Shown in pieces: positions 54,584-63,878 of a stretch of DNA of 64,000 bases. Below the pieces are notes generated by a model, which was not told where the DNA came from, searched no databases, and was given only the letters and a program-made list of their open reading frames with translations. The translations under genes were made by a program, and so were the position numbers. Every line of letters starts with the position of its first letter. The first letter of the stretch is position 1. Source of the DNA: Candidatus Heimdallarchaeota archaeon (GTDB lineage: Archaea > Asgardarchaeota > Heimdallarchaeia > Hodarchaeales > Hodarchaeaceae); assembly GCA_011364965.1 (NCBI GenBank), contig RDOB01000003.1:1-64000 (forward strand). The letters run 5' to 3'.

Positions 54584-55321
54584 TTATAACGTAACATTCA
54601 AAATTGTGAAGTAAAGATTAAATGAAAGATGTAGAAAAATTGCAGGAATTATTGATCGTGATCTCAAGGTAATGAAGGTATTAAATAAACCTAATAGAAA
54701 AACTAGAACATATAATACAAAATTTCCTACAAGAAAATACTTTAAGTGATAAATTGGGCCAAACCATAATGAAACAAACAATAAACTTTGAAGTTGAGCC
54801 TCCTTATAAGAGGATGGATTCCTTTTTAATAAAAAGAATAGAATTTGAACTAGGAAGATTGACCGAAATTCAAGTTCTTCGATTAAACCTAAAAATAGAG
54901 GGAAAAAAAGACGTTCAGGCCAAGCATCAACAGGAAATAGAATTACTGTATTGATTTTATCAATGGAATATAAAAGAATAGCGAATAAAATAACAATGCT
55001 CCCAATAATCATAACTAGGATATAATACGGAGCAATTTTATTTAAAATGAAATATTGTTTGAAATAAGATCGATTACACCAAAAGAAAAGCATGACAGGA
55101 ACTGCCCCGATCAATAATCCAAGCTCTGTACCTGCTTTATCTGCAAGCATATGTTCTTCTTGAGGATATAATAAGAAGAACACTTGACGAGTGATCCAAT
55201 AATATACTTTAAAAGTTCTTAATATGATTAAGATAAGGATAATTTTTATTTTCAGAGGCCAAGAGTCAAAAAGCGGAGGAATTTCCGATTCATATTGAGC
55301 CAGCAAAAAATGTAACTCCAA
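54584..55321 (-). CDS. CPBP family intramembrane protease (Rce1/CAAX protease 2-like)
   Basis: A 245-residue membrane protein with the CPBP glutamic protease signature. Motif 1 is EELEFRS (Glu-Glu-x3-Arg), motif 2 is FGPIYHLKY (Phe-x3-His) and motif 3 is HLSFN (His-x3-Asn), each in a C-terminal helix. Members cut CAAX-prenylated proteins in eukaryotes (Rce1) or modify peptides in bacteria. A strong role statement is not possible here. It sits at the end of the opp operon side, after the ATPase gene and in the same direction. Confidence 0.85.
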   Translation of the reverse strand: MELHFLLAQYESEIPPLFDSWPLKIKIILILIILRTFKVYYWITRQVFFLLYPQEEHMLADKAGTELGLLIGAVPVMLFFWCNRSYFKQYFILNKIAPYYILVMIIGSIVILFAILLYSIDKINTVILFPVDAWPERLFFPLFLGLIEELEFRSIFLVQILFFLLKRNPSSYKEAQLQSLLFVSLWFGPIYHLKYFLVGNFVLYVLVFLLGLFNTFITLRSRSIIPAIFLHLSFNLYFTILNVTL

Positions 55322-55357
55322 AAGAGATTTTTATTTAAAATTGAAAAAAGAGGAGAA

Positions 55358-56929
55358 TTAAGAAGCTTCTCCTCTACTAGAATAAATTTCCTTCGAGAAC
55401 CAACACGCTACTTGATGTCCTGGAAAAACTTCGTCAAGAGTAGGTTCCTGATTGCATTTGTCCTTTGCATAATTGCAGCGATCTTTAAATCGACAACCAG
55501 GTTGAGGATTAATTGGCGTGGGGACATCTCCTCGTAAAATGATTCTTTCTTTCCTCGTTTTGGGATCAGGGATTGGGACAGCAGACATTAGGGCTTCAGT
55601 ATAGGGATGTAGAGGGCGAAGAAATAGTTCATCAGTGTCAGCTATTTCCATCATCTTTCCTACATACATCACTGCAACACGATCTGAAACATGACGGATG
55701 ACACTTAAATCGTGAGCTACTACGATATATGTTAAACCTAAGGTATTTTGAAGATCATCTAAAAGATTTAATATCTGTGCACGAATCGAGACATCCAAAG
55801 CTGACACAGGCTCATCTGCAACAATTATTTGTGGATTCACGGACAGAGCACGAGCAATCCCAATTCTCTGGCGTTGACCTCCGGAAAATTCATGAGGATA
55901 TCGATAAATATGGAATGGGGCCAAACCAACGAGATCCATAAGCTCAAGTACTTTCTGTTCTTTTTCCTTTTGATTATAAGCTAGACCATACAGATCTAGT
56001 CCTTCACTAATGATGTCATATACGGTCATTCGGGGATTTAATGAGGAATATGGATCTTGAAATATTAATTGAATATATTTTCTAAATGCACGCATTTTTT
56101 TGTCTAATGGTTCGTTTTTGTCAATTCTTTGCCAAACCACTCCTCCAATGATTAGTATAGCTGATCCAAGTAAGGTAATTATTAGCGTTGGTATATCAGG
56201 AAAGTACGGACGTCCACCAATGATTATAACCAAGAACATTAAAACCCATTCGCTTAGAACCCCGAAGACGGCAATAATAACCCCAGTTTTAGTGGTTGGA
56301 AAATCTGGTGGTCTTTTGTTCAATAAATGATATAACGGGGAAGCTAAAAACATACCTGTTCCTATGAAAGTTGTTATAGTGAAAGTAAATATCCAGATAA
56401 ATAGTAATGCTACGATGAAGGAAAGATTAGGCCAATTTCGCGTTAAACTAGCAAAGCTAATTAGCTCTAATTCCGAAGTAGCATCATTGAATATGTAAGC
56501 ACCAGAGATAATAACGGAGCCCTCATCAACGAGGGAGTTTAAGAAGGTTCCATTAATACCTGGAATGAATCTTGCAGGAATGAGAAAAGTAAGAAATAAA
56601 AAAGCGAGTCCAGTTAAAATCATAAGAATACTATAAACAAAATTTGTCCGAACAAATTCCTTACCCATTCGGGTGACATCACGATCGTTGATAATGACAC
56701 TTCCGGACGTAGGTTCTAGTAGATGAAGAAGCATTCGTCCGGTCGTAGTTTTCCCACAACCACTTTCACCCACGAGTCCAAATGTTTCTCCTTTGAATAC
56801 ATCAAATGTAATATCATCAACGGCATGAACATTTCCAACAACTGATTGTCTAATTATTCCCTCTCTAATTGGGAAAAGTTTCACAAGGTTCTTAACACTA
56901 ATGATAGGGGTTTTTGTTAAATTTGCCAT
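55358..56929 (-). CDS. oppF: OppF-like peptide ABC ATPase with transmembrane domain inserted between Walker A and Q-loop
   Basis: About 523 residues against a usual 320-340. Walker A is GESGCGKTT near residue 60, and after LEPTSGSVIINDRDVTR an insert of about 190 residues appears. It holds four hydrophobic stretches (TNFVYSILMILTGLAFLFLT; FIVALLFIWIFTFTITT; VIIAVFGVLSEWVLMFLV; LIITLLGSAILIIGGVV). The ATPase then resumes with LIFQDPYSSLNPR (Q-loop), LSGGQRQRIGIARAL region (FSGGQRQ), Walker B IIVADEPVSALDV and the C-terminal Cys cluster CRFKDRCNYAKDKC. An even number of helices would keep both halves cytoplasmic. ATG 56929 follows AGGTGA. Confidence 0.9.
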   Translation of the reverse strand: MANLTKTPIISVKNLVKLFPIREGIIRQSVVGNVHAVDDITFDVFKGETFGLVGESGCGKTTTGRMLLHLLEPTSGSVIINDRDVTRMGKEFVRTNFVYSILMILTGLAFLFLTFLIPARFIPGINGTFLNSLVDEGSVIISGAYIFNDATSELELISFASLTRNWPNLSFIVALLFIWIFTFTITTFIGTGMFLASPLYHLLNKRPPDFPTTKTGVIIAVFGVLSEWVLMFLVIIIGGRPYFPDIPTLIITLLGSAILIIGGVVWQRIDKNEPLDKKMRAFRKYIQLIFQDPYSSLNPRMTVYDIISEGLDLYGLAYNQKEKEQKVLELMDLVGLAPFHIYRYPHEFSGGQRQRIGIARALSVNPQIIVADEPVSALDVSIRAQILNLLDDLQNTLGLTYIVVAHDLSVIRHVSDRVAVMYVGKMMEIADTDELFLRPLHPYTEALMSAVPIPDPKTRKERIILRGDVPTPINPQPGCRFKDRCNYAKDKCNQEPTLDEVFPGHQVACWFSKEIYSSRGEAS

Positions 56930-56942
56930 TTTTTTCACCTTT

Positions 56943-57926
56943 TTACAATGTTGCTGCGTAGTGACAAAATGAAAAATGTGAAGGTTCGATTTCTACATAA
57001 GGAGGTACTTGAGTAGAGCACTTCTCTGTCGCATAAGGACATCGTGGATGAAAACGACATCCACTTGGTGGAGTTATAAGGTTGGGTACAGTACCTCTGA
57101 TGACTCCAAGTCGCGAAATTTTCTTATCCATACGTGGAATAGAACTAAGCAACGCTCTGGTGTAAGGATGGTCAGGTTTGTCATAGATAGTATTAACATC
57201 TGTATATTCAACTATATTACCTGCATACATCACTGCTACATTATCAGCAATCTCTGCTATGACGCCAAGGTTATGTGTAATATAAAGAACAGCCATATTT
57301 AAATCTTCTTGAAGATCTTTAATTAAATCCAATACTTGTGCTTGAATAGTGACATCAAGAGCTGTTGTAGGTTCATCTGCTATAAGCATCTGTGGATTAC
57401 AAGACAATGCCATTGCAATCATCACCCTTTGTCTCATTCCACCAGAAAATAGATGTGGATAGTCATTAATTCTACGTCTAGCTTCAGGGATACCGACCAT
57501 TTGCATTAATTCTATCCCTTTTTCTAGAGCTTCATCTTCTGAGACATCTTGATGGAGTTTGATATTCTCAAGAATTTGATTTTTTACTGTAAAAACTGGA
57601 TTTAATGAAGTCATTGGATCTTGGAAGATCATTGAAATCTCATTTCCTCTAATTTGCCTCATTCTTTCTTCTGAAAGTTCCAGCAAATCCTCTCCATTAA
57701 ACATCACCTTACCTCCAACAATTTTCCCTGGTGGAGTAGGTACTAGTTTTAAAATCGACAAGGAAGTGATAGTTTTTCCGCATCCACTTTCCCCCACCAA
57801 GCCCAAGACTTCTCCACGATGTAGCTTGAAACTAACATCATCAACTGCCTTTACCACACCATCCTCGGTGAAGAATTGCGTTTTTAAATGTTCTAACTCT
57901 AATAATGGTTCTTCTGCAAATGTCAT
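56943..57926 (-). CDS. oppD: OppD-like peptide ABC transporter ATPase
   Basis: A 327-residue peptide transporter ATPase: Walker [13 protein letters not shown]-loop [12 protein letters not shown], signature [15 protein letters not shown], Walker [14 protein letters not shown]. The C-terminal oligopeptide tail has four Cys in [14 protein letters not shown] ... FCHYA, which binds an iron-sulfur cluster in characterised members. The ATG at 57926 follows AGGAG. It is normal in length, unlike the OppF-like gene 14 bases downstream, with which it should form the ATP-hydrolysing heterodimer. Confidence 0.95.
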   Translation of the reverse strand: MTFAEEPLLELEHLKTQFFTEDGVVKAVDDVSFKLHRGEVLGLVGESGCGKTITSLSILKLVPTPPGKIVGGKVMFNGEDLLELSEERMRQIRGNEISMIFQDPMTSLNPVFTVKNQILENIKLHQDVSEDEALEKGIELMQMVGIPEARRRINDYPHLFSGGMRQRVMIAMALSCNPQMLIADEPTTALDVTIQAQVLDLIKDLQEDLNMAVLYITHNLGVIAEIADNVAVMYAGNIVEYTDVNTIYDKPDHPYTRALLSSIPRMDKKISRLGVIRGTVPNLITPPSGCRFHPRCPYATEKCSTQVPPYVEIEPSHFSFCHYAATL

Positions 57927-57942
57927 CAATGTTTATCTCCTA

Positions 57943-59646
57943 TTAATTCTTCAGTCGTGGGTCTAACGCGTCTCTTAGCGCATCACCCATTAGATTAAAT
58001 CCTAATACAACAACAAATATGGCTAACCCAGGGATGGTCGCAACCCATGGAGCAAATCGTAAGGTGTTACCCGTCATCCCCCATTGAATTGCTGTACCCC
58101 ATGAAACCGCGAGAGGATCTCCAAAACCTAAGAATGATAATCCTGCTTCAATTAGGATGACTGTGGCAGTTCCTAGAGTCGTTTGAACGATTACTGGAGC
58201 AAGAGCATTGGGTAAGAGATGTTTGAACATAATTGTTACATTTGAAACTCCTAATGCTCTCGCAGCTTCAGTATATTCTAATTCTCGCAATGAAAGAAAC
58301 TGTGCTCGGACAACTCGCGCTATCCCTGCCCAACCCAGCACACCTATAATTATCGCCATGAAATATAGACTTATTTGTTCCCATAATGTAATAGCAATCA
58401 ATAATAAGAAGAAAAATGGAATGGCTAAGATAATATCTGTTAATCTCATAAGCACATTATCCCAAAATCCTCCATAATATCCCGCTATTGTACCAACGAT
58501 TATTCCAATCAATGTAGTAATTCCTTGAGCTAAAAATGCAACGGTTAGGGAGGAAGTAGCGCCCCAAATGGTTGCTGCAAGAATGTCGCGCCCTAAAGCA
58601 TCAGTCCCAAACACATGAAATTTGTTAGTGACATAAAAAACCGCTACATATGCCATCCAACCTTCATAAGTTGCAGTATCTTGATCATTCCACCCATCTA
58701 ATGCATTCCAATTCTGATTCGTGGTTCTAAGAGGATCCATCTCTGCAGGTCCAGACCGTGTAACAACATATTGATTAATTCCAGGGAATTCTATATCCAT
58801 AATTTCCGTATCCAAGACAACAGTGTAAGTTGATCCGGTTGTGATTTGGAGTCCTGCTACACTAAACCTAAAATCAATTAACCTTAGGCTAATACTGGGC
58901 CCAGTAGAGACCAAATAGCTTTGAACACTTGAAGATGCAAGATAATTTGCTGAATTCAAATCTGATTCTGCTTCATATAGATAAACCTTAAATTTGCCTC
59001 CCCATACTGATTCTGGAGAATCCACACGAACTGCTAAGAAAATAGATACGAAAGTTAACTTATTTTTAGAAGGATTTATTTGAAAGGCAATTTTTCCTCC
59101 AGTACGATAATCAATAAGAGCACTGCCATTAAATGAAGTTGGTAACCTGAGAGAACCATTTGCATTCAAATAGTCAGCTGGATCCAAAGAACTACTCCAT
59201 AATTCTTCTTCAGTAGTTTCATCAACAATACTATCAATTTTACTAAGTTGTAAATAGTGAGGAAGGGCTGTTGTTGACATACCATTTATGAAATTAAGTT
59301 TATAATTAGCATAAAAAGCAGCAACGGTTTTTTCTAAAGTACTTGCTTCTTGACTTGCAGCTGTATCTTTAGCAGATTCATAGGAAAATGGAGGTGTGAA
59401 TCGAGCTTGTACATTGGATTCTCTTGGCCCAAATGGAACCAATCTCCCCGGTCCTGCGAGGAAAGGGGCAAAAACTCCTACAAAAGTAACAAAGATTATG
59501 ATAAAAAGCCCGAAAACTCCCATTCTATGCCGACGGAATCTTCGCCAAAAAATCATAATTCGTCCTGCACGTCTTCTTTTCTCCTTTTCTTTTTCAAAGG
59601 CCTCTAATCTCTCATCGTCAATAACGATTTTTCCTTCTTTACTCAT
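57943..59646 (-). CDS. oppC: OppC-like peptide permease with large extracytoplasmic insertion
   Basis: 567 residues instead of about 300. The first helix (MGVFGLFIIIFVTFVGVFAPFL) is followed by an insertion of about 270 residues (75-345). It is rich in Ser, Thr, Tyr and beta-strand patterns such as GKIAFQINPSKNKLTFVSIFLAV and YTVVLDTEIMDIEF, so it is probably a beta-sandwich domain outside the cell. The permease core then resumes at FHVFGTDALGRDILAATIWGATSS, with the EAA loop EYTEAARALGVSNVTIMFKH. It may help the permuted binding protein dock. GGTGG-type site and ATG at 59646 support the start. Confidence 0.93.
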   Translation of the reverse strand: MSKEGKIVIDDERLEAFEKEKEKRRRAGRIMIFWRRFRRHRMGVFGLFIIIFVTFVGVFAPFLAGPGRLVPFGPRESNVQARFTPPFSYESAKDTAASQEASTLEKTVAAFYANYKLNFINGMSTTALPHYLQLSKIDSIVDETTEEELWSSSLDPADYLNANGSLRLPTSFNGSALIDYRTGGKIAFQINPSKNKLTFVSIFLAVRVDSPESVWGGKFKVYLYEAESDLNSANYLASSSVQSYLVSTGPSISLRLIDFRFSVAGLQITTGSTYTVVLDTEIMDIEFPGINQYVVTRSGPAEMDPLRTTNQNWNALDGWNDQDTATYEGWMAYVAVFYVTNKFHVFGTDALGRDILAATIWGATSSLTVAFLAQGITTLIGIIVGTIAGYYGGFWDNVLMRLTDIILAIPFFFLLLIAITLWEQISLYFMAIIIGVLGWAGIARVVRAQFLSLRELEYTEAARALGVSNVTIMFKHLLPNALAPVIVQTTLGTATVILIEAGLSFLGFGDPLAVSWGTAIQWGMTGNTLRFAPWVATIPGLAIFVVVLGFNLMGDALRDALDPRLKN

Positions 59647-59665
59647 AAGCTAAACCTCTGTTTCA

Positions 59666-60787
59666 CTAATAACGAATTCTAGGATCCAAAAATGCGTATG
59701 TTATATCAGTAACAAGATTTGAGACAATAACCATGATAGCGATTAACATATTTACTCCCATCATAAAATTATAATCTCTCAAATTAATACGTGCTACTGC
59801 TTCTCGTCCCAATCCAGGCCAAGAGAATACTGTTTCTGTCAAAGCTGCTCCAGCCAGCAAAAAACCGATTGAAAGTCCAACAACTGTAACAACAGGCAAT
59901 AAAGCATTCCTCAATGCGTGTTTATATATAACTAACCTTTCAGGAAGCCCTTTTGATCTTGCAGTCAGAATATAATCTTGTCTTAAAACTTCGAGCATGC
60001 TTGAACGTGTGAGGCGTAATACCAGAGCAGTTCCAGCTAATCCAAGGACTATTGTTGGCAAGATCATATGTGCTAGTTCATCAACTAGAAGTTCTATTGC
60101 TCCTTCATTCCCTGTCAAGGTATAACTTGTGGAACCAAGAGCTGGAAAGCGAATCCCGAAAAATATCTTATAATCAGAGAAAAGTAGAATGAACATAATT
60201 CCTGTCCAAAAAACAGGCATCGAAACACCAAATAAAGCCAAAGTTGTCCCTAAATTGTCTAATCTTGAGTAAGGTTTTCTTGCGGAAAATATTCCCAAAG
60301 GAATGCCAATCATTAGACTCATTAGCAACGATGCTAATTGTAATTTTATTGTTTCCCACGCAAGCGCTCCAATTATTGAATTAATGCTTGATCCTGTAAA
60401 GGATCGTCCCATATTCCCAAAAATGAACCCTGGTTCAAAATTAGAATCAGGAACTCCAAAATCAAGGACTCCTGTATCTTGAATAAACCTAAAAGGAATA
60501 AAAATAACAAAATTCGCAAATTCCTCAAAGAAATTCCCCCAATCCCCTACTTCGGAATTACGTCCTAAGAGCCAAAGGATATACTGTTCCATTGGTTCAC
60601 GATCTAAACCTAGATTATGTCTGATATTTGCAGCCTCTTCTGGAGACATAGTCGGATTTGTAAGCCTGAGGACGTCCACGTAGTCCGCTGGCGCGTTAAT
60701 CATTAAGGCAAATAGGATAATGGAAATTCCTAAGAATAATGGTATACTAAACAATAATCGTCTAATGACGTAATTTCTCAAACTCAT
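59666..60787 (-). CDS. oppB: OppB-like peptide ABC permease
   Basis: A 373-residue permease (family usual about 310-340) starting MSLRNYVIRRLLFSIPLFLGIS, the classic OppB opening. A periplasm-type loop of about 100 residues after helix 1 is longer than usual and carries a hydrophobic segment FANFVIFIPFRFIQD. The EAA loop is YILTARSKGLPERLVIYKHALRNALLPVV. Its start overlaps the stop of the small upstream frame as ATGA. First large gene of the opp operon. Confidence 0.95.
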   Translation of the reverse strand: MSLRNYVIRRLLFSIPLFLGISIILFALMINAPADYVDVLRLTNPTMSPEEAANIRHNLGLDREPMEQYILWLLGRNSEVGDWGNFFEEFANFVIFIPFRFIQDTGVLDFGVPDSNFEPGFIFGNMGRSFTGSSINSIIGALAWETIKLQLASLLMSLMIGIPLGIFSARKPYSRLDNLGTTLALFGVSMPVFWTGIMFILLFSDYKIFFGIRFPALGSTSYTLTGNEGAIELLVDELAHMILPTIVLGLAGTALVLRLTRSSMLEVLRQDYILTARSKGLPERLVIYKHALRNALLPVVTVVGLSIGFLLAGAALTETVFSWPGLGREAVARINLRDYNFMMGVNMLIAIMVIVSNLVTDITYAFLDPRIRY

Positions 60788-61029
60788 TTTTTATTCCACT
60801 CATTTACTCTGATTTCTAAATTAAAATCTTGATTAATTTTTAAATCGATTTGTTTAGATTTACGAAGATAGAATATTAATGCTTTTATAAATAAGTACCT
60901 ATCCCTGCAGGATTCTGCAAGTTCTTTATTCAATACCCTCAAACAATTATTAGCAAAGTAATTAACCATTGTAAATACTAATGAACCCATTAAATTGTTA
61001 ACAGAGATTTTATAATCAAGCCTCAACAA
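60784..61029 (-). CDS. Possible small protein upstream of the opp operon
   Basis: An 81-codon frame starting with TTG 61029 or ATG 60990 whose stop overlaps the oppB start as ATGA, which is the pattern of translational coupling. The product is basic and helical (RYLFIKALIFYLRKSKQIDL). No family was recognised, so the alternative is an untranslated leader. The ATGA overlap is the only positive evidence. Confidence 0.35.
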   Translation of the reverse strand: MLRLDYKISVNNLMGSLVFTMVNYFANNCLRVLNKELAESCRDRYLFIKALIFYLRKSKQIDLKINQDFNLEIRVNEWNKK

Positions 61030-61110
61030 ATCAAGCAGATATAATTAAAAGGATAGCAATCTGGTTTAATCATTTACTATTTTGCATTTCTCTTTAGAGA
61101 AAATCCTGTT

Positions 61111-61350
61111 CTAATCTTGAACTATAACCATTGTAAGAGTGGATCGCACACCTTTAGCTTGGCGTATCTGATTTATCACCATATCTTTAAGAATCTTCAT
61201 GGTATCCGCTGATACTTTAGCCACTAGATCATAAACGCCATATACAACATAGGCTTCATCAACTTTGATTTCTTCCTTTAAAAATCGCAGTACTTCGTCC
61301 TCTTCTCCAATTTCCGCATTCACCATGACAAAAGCTGTTGGTCGGCTCAT
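61111..61350 (-). CDS. Stand-alone Lrp/AsnC RAM-domain protein
   Basis: A 79-residue protein of the Lrp/AsnC ligand-binding (RAM) fold without the DNA-binding helix-turn-helix. The strand-helix-strand order AFVMVNAEIG, EDEVLRFLKEEIKVDEAYVVYGVYDLVAKV, DMVINQIRQAKGVRSTLTMVIV matches the family, including the VYGxYDL/GVxST positions. Stand-alone RAM proteins bind small metabolites, often amino acids. It lies directly upstream of the opp operon on the same strand, with about 80 bases to the small frame, and may sense amino acids for this locus. Confidence 0.88.
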   Translation of the reverse strand: MSRPTAFVMVNAEIGEEDEVLRFLKEEIKVDEAYVVYGVYDLVAKVSADTMKILKDMVINQIRQAKGVRSTLTMVIVQD

Positions 61351-61749
61351 TAACTTTTCACGTACCTTATTTCAGATTTCCTTTAGGAAAAATGATTTTC
61401 TATCATATTTTCCTTGATAGAGACCGAATGCAAATTTCTATATTAAAAATTCTTTGTGAATAGTAAAAAGAGAATTTTGATTTTTTATGAAATAAGTTGA
61501 GAAAGTTAATAAATAAATTATAAGAGTAAAGCTACCTATAATTTGAAAACAAAAGAATGTAAAGTCAATAAATGAGTAATAAGAATGTAATGATAGGTCG
61601 TATGCTTTATTAAAACACATCTAATTAAAAAAAGGTTACAACTAAATATAGTTTAGACTAAGTAACATTCCTCCAATATAGTAATCTTTTTCAGAAGAAT
61701 TTACATTATTAAGCTAGAATTCTTTTTCTTAAATTTATCGTGATGTAAT
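61351..61749. other. AT-rich divergent intergenic region
   Basis: About 399 bases between the RAM gene and the DinB-like gene, with promoters expected on both sides. A 60-codon minus-strand frame (61438-61620) has low-complexity hydrophobic content and is not supported. No RNA gene recognised. Confidence 0.5.
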
Positions 61750-62262
61750 ATGGAATTTAATTTAGATGAGACAATAGAACTTTTATCTCGGACTCCGAAG
61801 GTCGTACGTGATTTGTTGGGTGGACTCAGCAATAACTGGGTTGATTTTCGGAAACACAAAACAGCATTTTCCCCTTCTGAGGTCATCGGCCACCTCATTG
61901 CTGGAGAGCAAACTGATTGGATTCCTAGAATGAAAATCATGTTATCAATAGAAGGATCCAAAAATTTCCCCCCTTTTATTCGTGAAAGCTTCGATAAGCA
62001 CCTAAGTCTTGAGGAACGATTGGATCAATTCGAAACTCTTCGCATGCAAAATCTCGAGACTTTAAAAAACTCTGTATCAACAAATGATCTCCAAAAAACT
62101 GGTTTTCATCCTGATTTTGGAGAAGTTACATTACAGCAGCATTTAGCTACTTGGGTTGTGCATGATTTGACACATATTTTCCAAATTACTGAATCCTTAG
62201 CTTTATGTTACAAAGATGCAGTAGGGCCTTGGATCAAATATTTAAGACTTCTTAATGTTTAA
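61750..62262 (+). CDS. DinB-like (DfsB) four-helix-bundle metalloprotein
   Basis: A 170-residue all-helical protein of the DinB/YfiT superfamily. The metal-binding histidines are in EVIGHLIAGEQTDWIPRM (His near residue 42) and in the last helix HLATWVVHDLTHIFQITESL (His-x3-His). In this superfamily three His hold a divalent metal and some members act as thiol-dependent transferases or hydrolases. The substrate cannot be inferred. Single gene on the plus strand, with AT-rich flanks. Confidence 0.87.
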   Translation: MEFNLDETIELLSRTPKVVRDLLGGLSNNWVDFRKHKTAFSPSEVIGHLIAGEQTDWIPRMKIMLSIEGSKNFPPFIRESFDKHLSLEERLDQFETLRMQNLETLKNSVSTNDLQKTGFHPDFGEVTLQQHLATWVVHDLTHIFQITESLALCYKDAVGPWIKYLRLLNV

Positions 62263-62578
62263 TAACAATTCAAATTATTATATATAGCAGGATTGGAAAA
62301 AATTAAAGGGTGTTTTTCTTTTCTAAAAATATTAACCCGCCTCTAATCACATATATTAATACATAAAGGTCTATTTTCGATTTTTATTAATTTTAATGAT
62401 TACTACAATCTTCTCAATATGAAAATTCTCATCGTACATAATTTCTATTCATACTATATCTATATAAATGATAAAAAAACCCATTTTCTCCATACATATT
62501 TTGGAGTTTTGCTACTTGAAATAGTGCAGAATCTACATTATCATTTTTTTTCTTTTTATTTGCTTTGGAGACGCGAGT
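62263..62578. other. Intergenic region upstream of the 427-residue protein gene
   Basis: About 316 AT-rich bases. A 64-codon frame (62419-62613) overlaps the next gene's start in a different frame and looks spurious. No repeat or RNA gene seen; a promoter for the next gene is expected here. Confidence 0.45.
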
Positions 62579-63862
62579 ATGGACACTATAAGAGAGAAGT
62601 TGCAGATAACTGAAAAGAATTTATTGGAAATAAATAAATTCTTGTTAAACAAAAATAATCCTCTAATTAATGATTTATTTGAGGTCATTGACAAGTATGG
62701 AGGCATTAACGAGATTAACCGAAAAGCTAAAGAAGCTAGGCAGCTGGAAGGATTAATCGATCGGTTAGAAAGAAAGCAACCTGATTATGTTAAGGATCTT
62801 AATTGGTTAATAAATAAACGTGATCAAGAAGCCTTTATAAGTATAGATGAATATAGAAAAAAGGTTTTAGAAGAAAAATATGCATCGACTACATTTGATG
62901 ACTCATTCGCTGTCACATTAGAACTCTCTGCATGTCAATATTTCCCATTTCTCATCGTTGGAGCTCAGCAGGCTATTGAAAAAGCAGAACTGATGCCCGG
63001 TCGAATCATTCGTGTTCGTAGAATGAAAGAACAAGAGGAAGATGGGGATCTCCTAGCTATGGCGGCAGCAATGCAGATAATTGGAGCCTCTTATGTTGAA
63101 ACACTTGATACAAAAGGAACGAGTCCTGGTCCTGATGGTGCTCCTGTAAATATTCATCTTGGAGGCCCAGAAACTATTACAGGATATTTTGGGGGAGTAG
63201 GGCAACCAAATACATTTGCCTTGAAATGGATCGATGAATTCTTATATTATTATACTAATTATGGAGTTAAACAAGTCCTGAATATTAACCCAGGGACAGT
63301 TCTTTTGGGTTACATGCTTTATAAACTTGGAATCGATAATGAATTCAAAATCTCGGTTTATATGGGTAACGATAATCCTTATAGCTGCTTATGGACCTTA
63401 ATGACAGCAAAGCTCTTTTCTCGAGATGATGGAACAAGCCCTTTAATTGGATTTAATCTTTCAAACGCGGTAGATAACACCACACTAGAGCTTAGTGCTT
63501 ATATTCGAAAGGAGTTTGGATTTGAAGACGTCGTTCGCTTAGAACATCATATCATTGAAACAATCAAATCAATTGTTCGGCAACCTTATGACCGGACAGA
63601 GGAATTAATAGAGCTTGCAAAACGCGTGAAGAATATTTCAGCTAAGCATGAGGGTGGACCTGTAGAAATCGATAGTAAACGTGAACACCCTACAGATATT
63701 CTAGATTATTTCAGAGCAAAAGATGAAATTATCAAAGCAGGTCATTGGGAATATTTGAAGATTAATTATTTAGATCGACATGCAGCTGTAAATGCAACCG
63801 CAAAAGCTCTTACCGAGAATGGTATTAGTGTCATTTCTGCTCAGAAATTACACCACCATTAA
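62579..63862 (+). CDS. Uncharacterised 427-residue protein upstream of an aminotransferase
   Basis: A large soluble protein whose family was not recognised. The N-terminal 110 residues are charged and helical (DTIREKLQITEKNLLEINKFLL). The rest alternates strands and helices (VNIHLGGPETITGYFGGVGQ, VKQVLNINPGTVLLGYMLYKLGI, SPLIGFNLSNAVDN, VVRLEHHIIETIKSIVRQPYDRT) like a barrel enzyme. It ends in a His cluster (KLHHH). Conserved-looking polar spots include TKGTSPGPDGAPVN and EGGPVEIDSKREHP. An aminotransferase gene starts 17 bases downstream, so both may act in one amino-acid pathway. Confidence 0.6.
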   Translation: MDTIREKLQITEKNLLEINKFLLNKNNPLINDLFEVIDKYGGINEINRKAKEARQLEGLIDRLERKQPDYVKDLNWLINKRDQEAFISIDEYRKKVLEEKYASTTFDDSFAVTLELSACQYFPFLIVGAQQAIEKAELMPGRIIRVRRMKEQEEDGDLLAMAAAMQIIGASYVETLDTKGTSPGPDGAPVNIHLGGPETITGYFGGVGQPNTFALKWIDEFLYYYTNYGVKQVLNINPGTVLLGYMLYKLGIDNEFKISVYMGNDNPYSCLWTLMTAKLFSRDDGTSPLIGFNLSNAVDNTTLELSAYIRKEFGFEDVVRLEHHIIETIKSIVRQPYDRTEELIELAKRVKNISAKHEGGPVEIDSKREHPTDILDYFRAKDEIIKAGHWEYLKINYLDRHAAVNATAKALTENGISVISAQKLHHH

Positions 63863-63878
63863 CTCTCAAGTGATTATA

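Noticed and set aside
61438..61620. 60-codon minus-strand frame in an intergenic region
   Set aside because: Phe/Ile/Tyr-rich from AT-rich DNA, no ribosome site.
62419..62613. 64-codon frame before the 427-residue protein
   Set aside because: Overlaps the real start out of phase and has low-complexity aromatic content.
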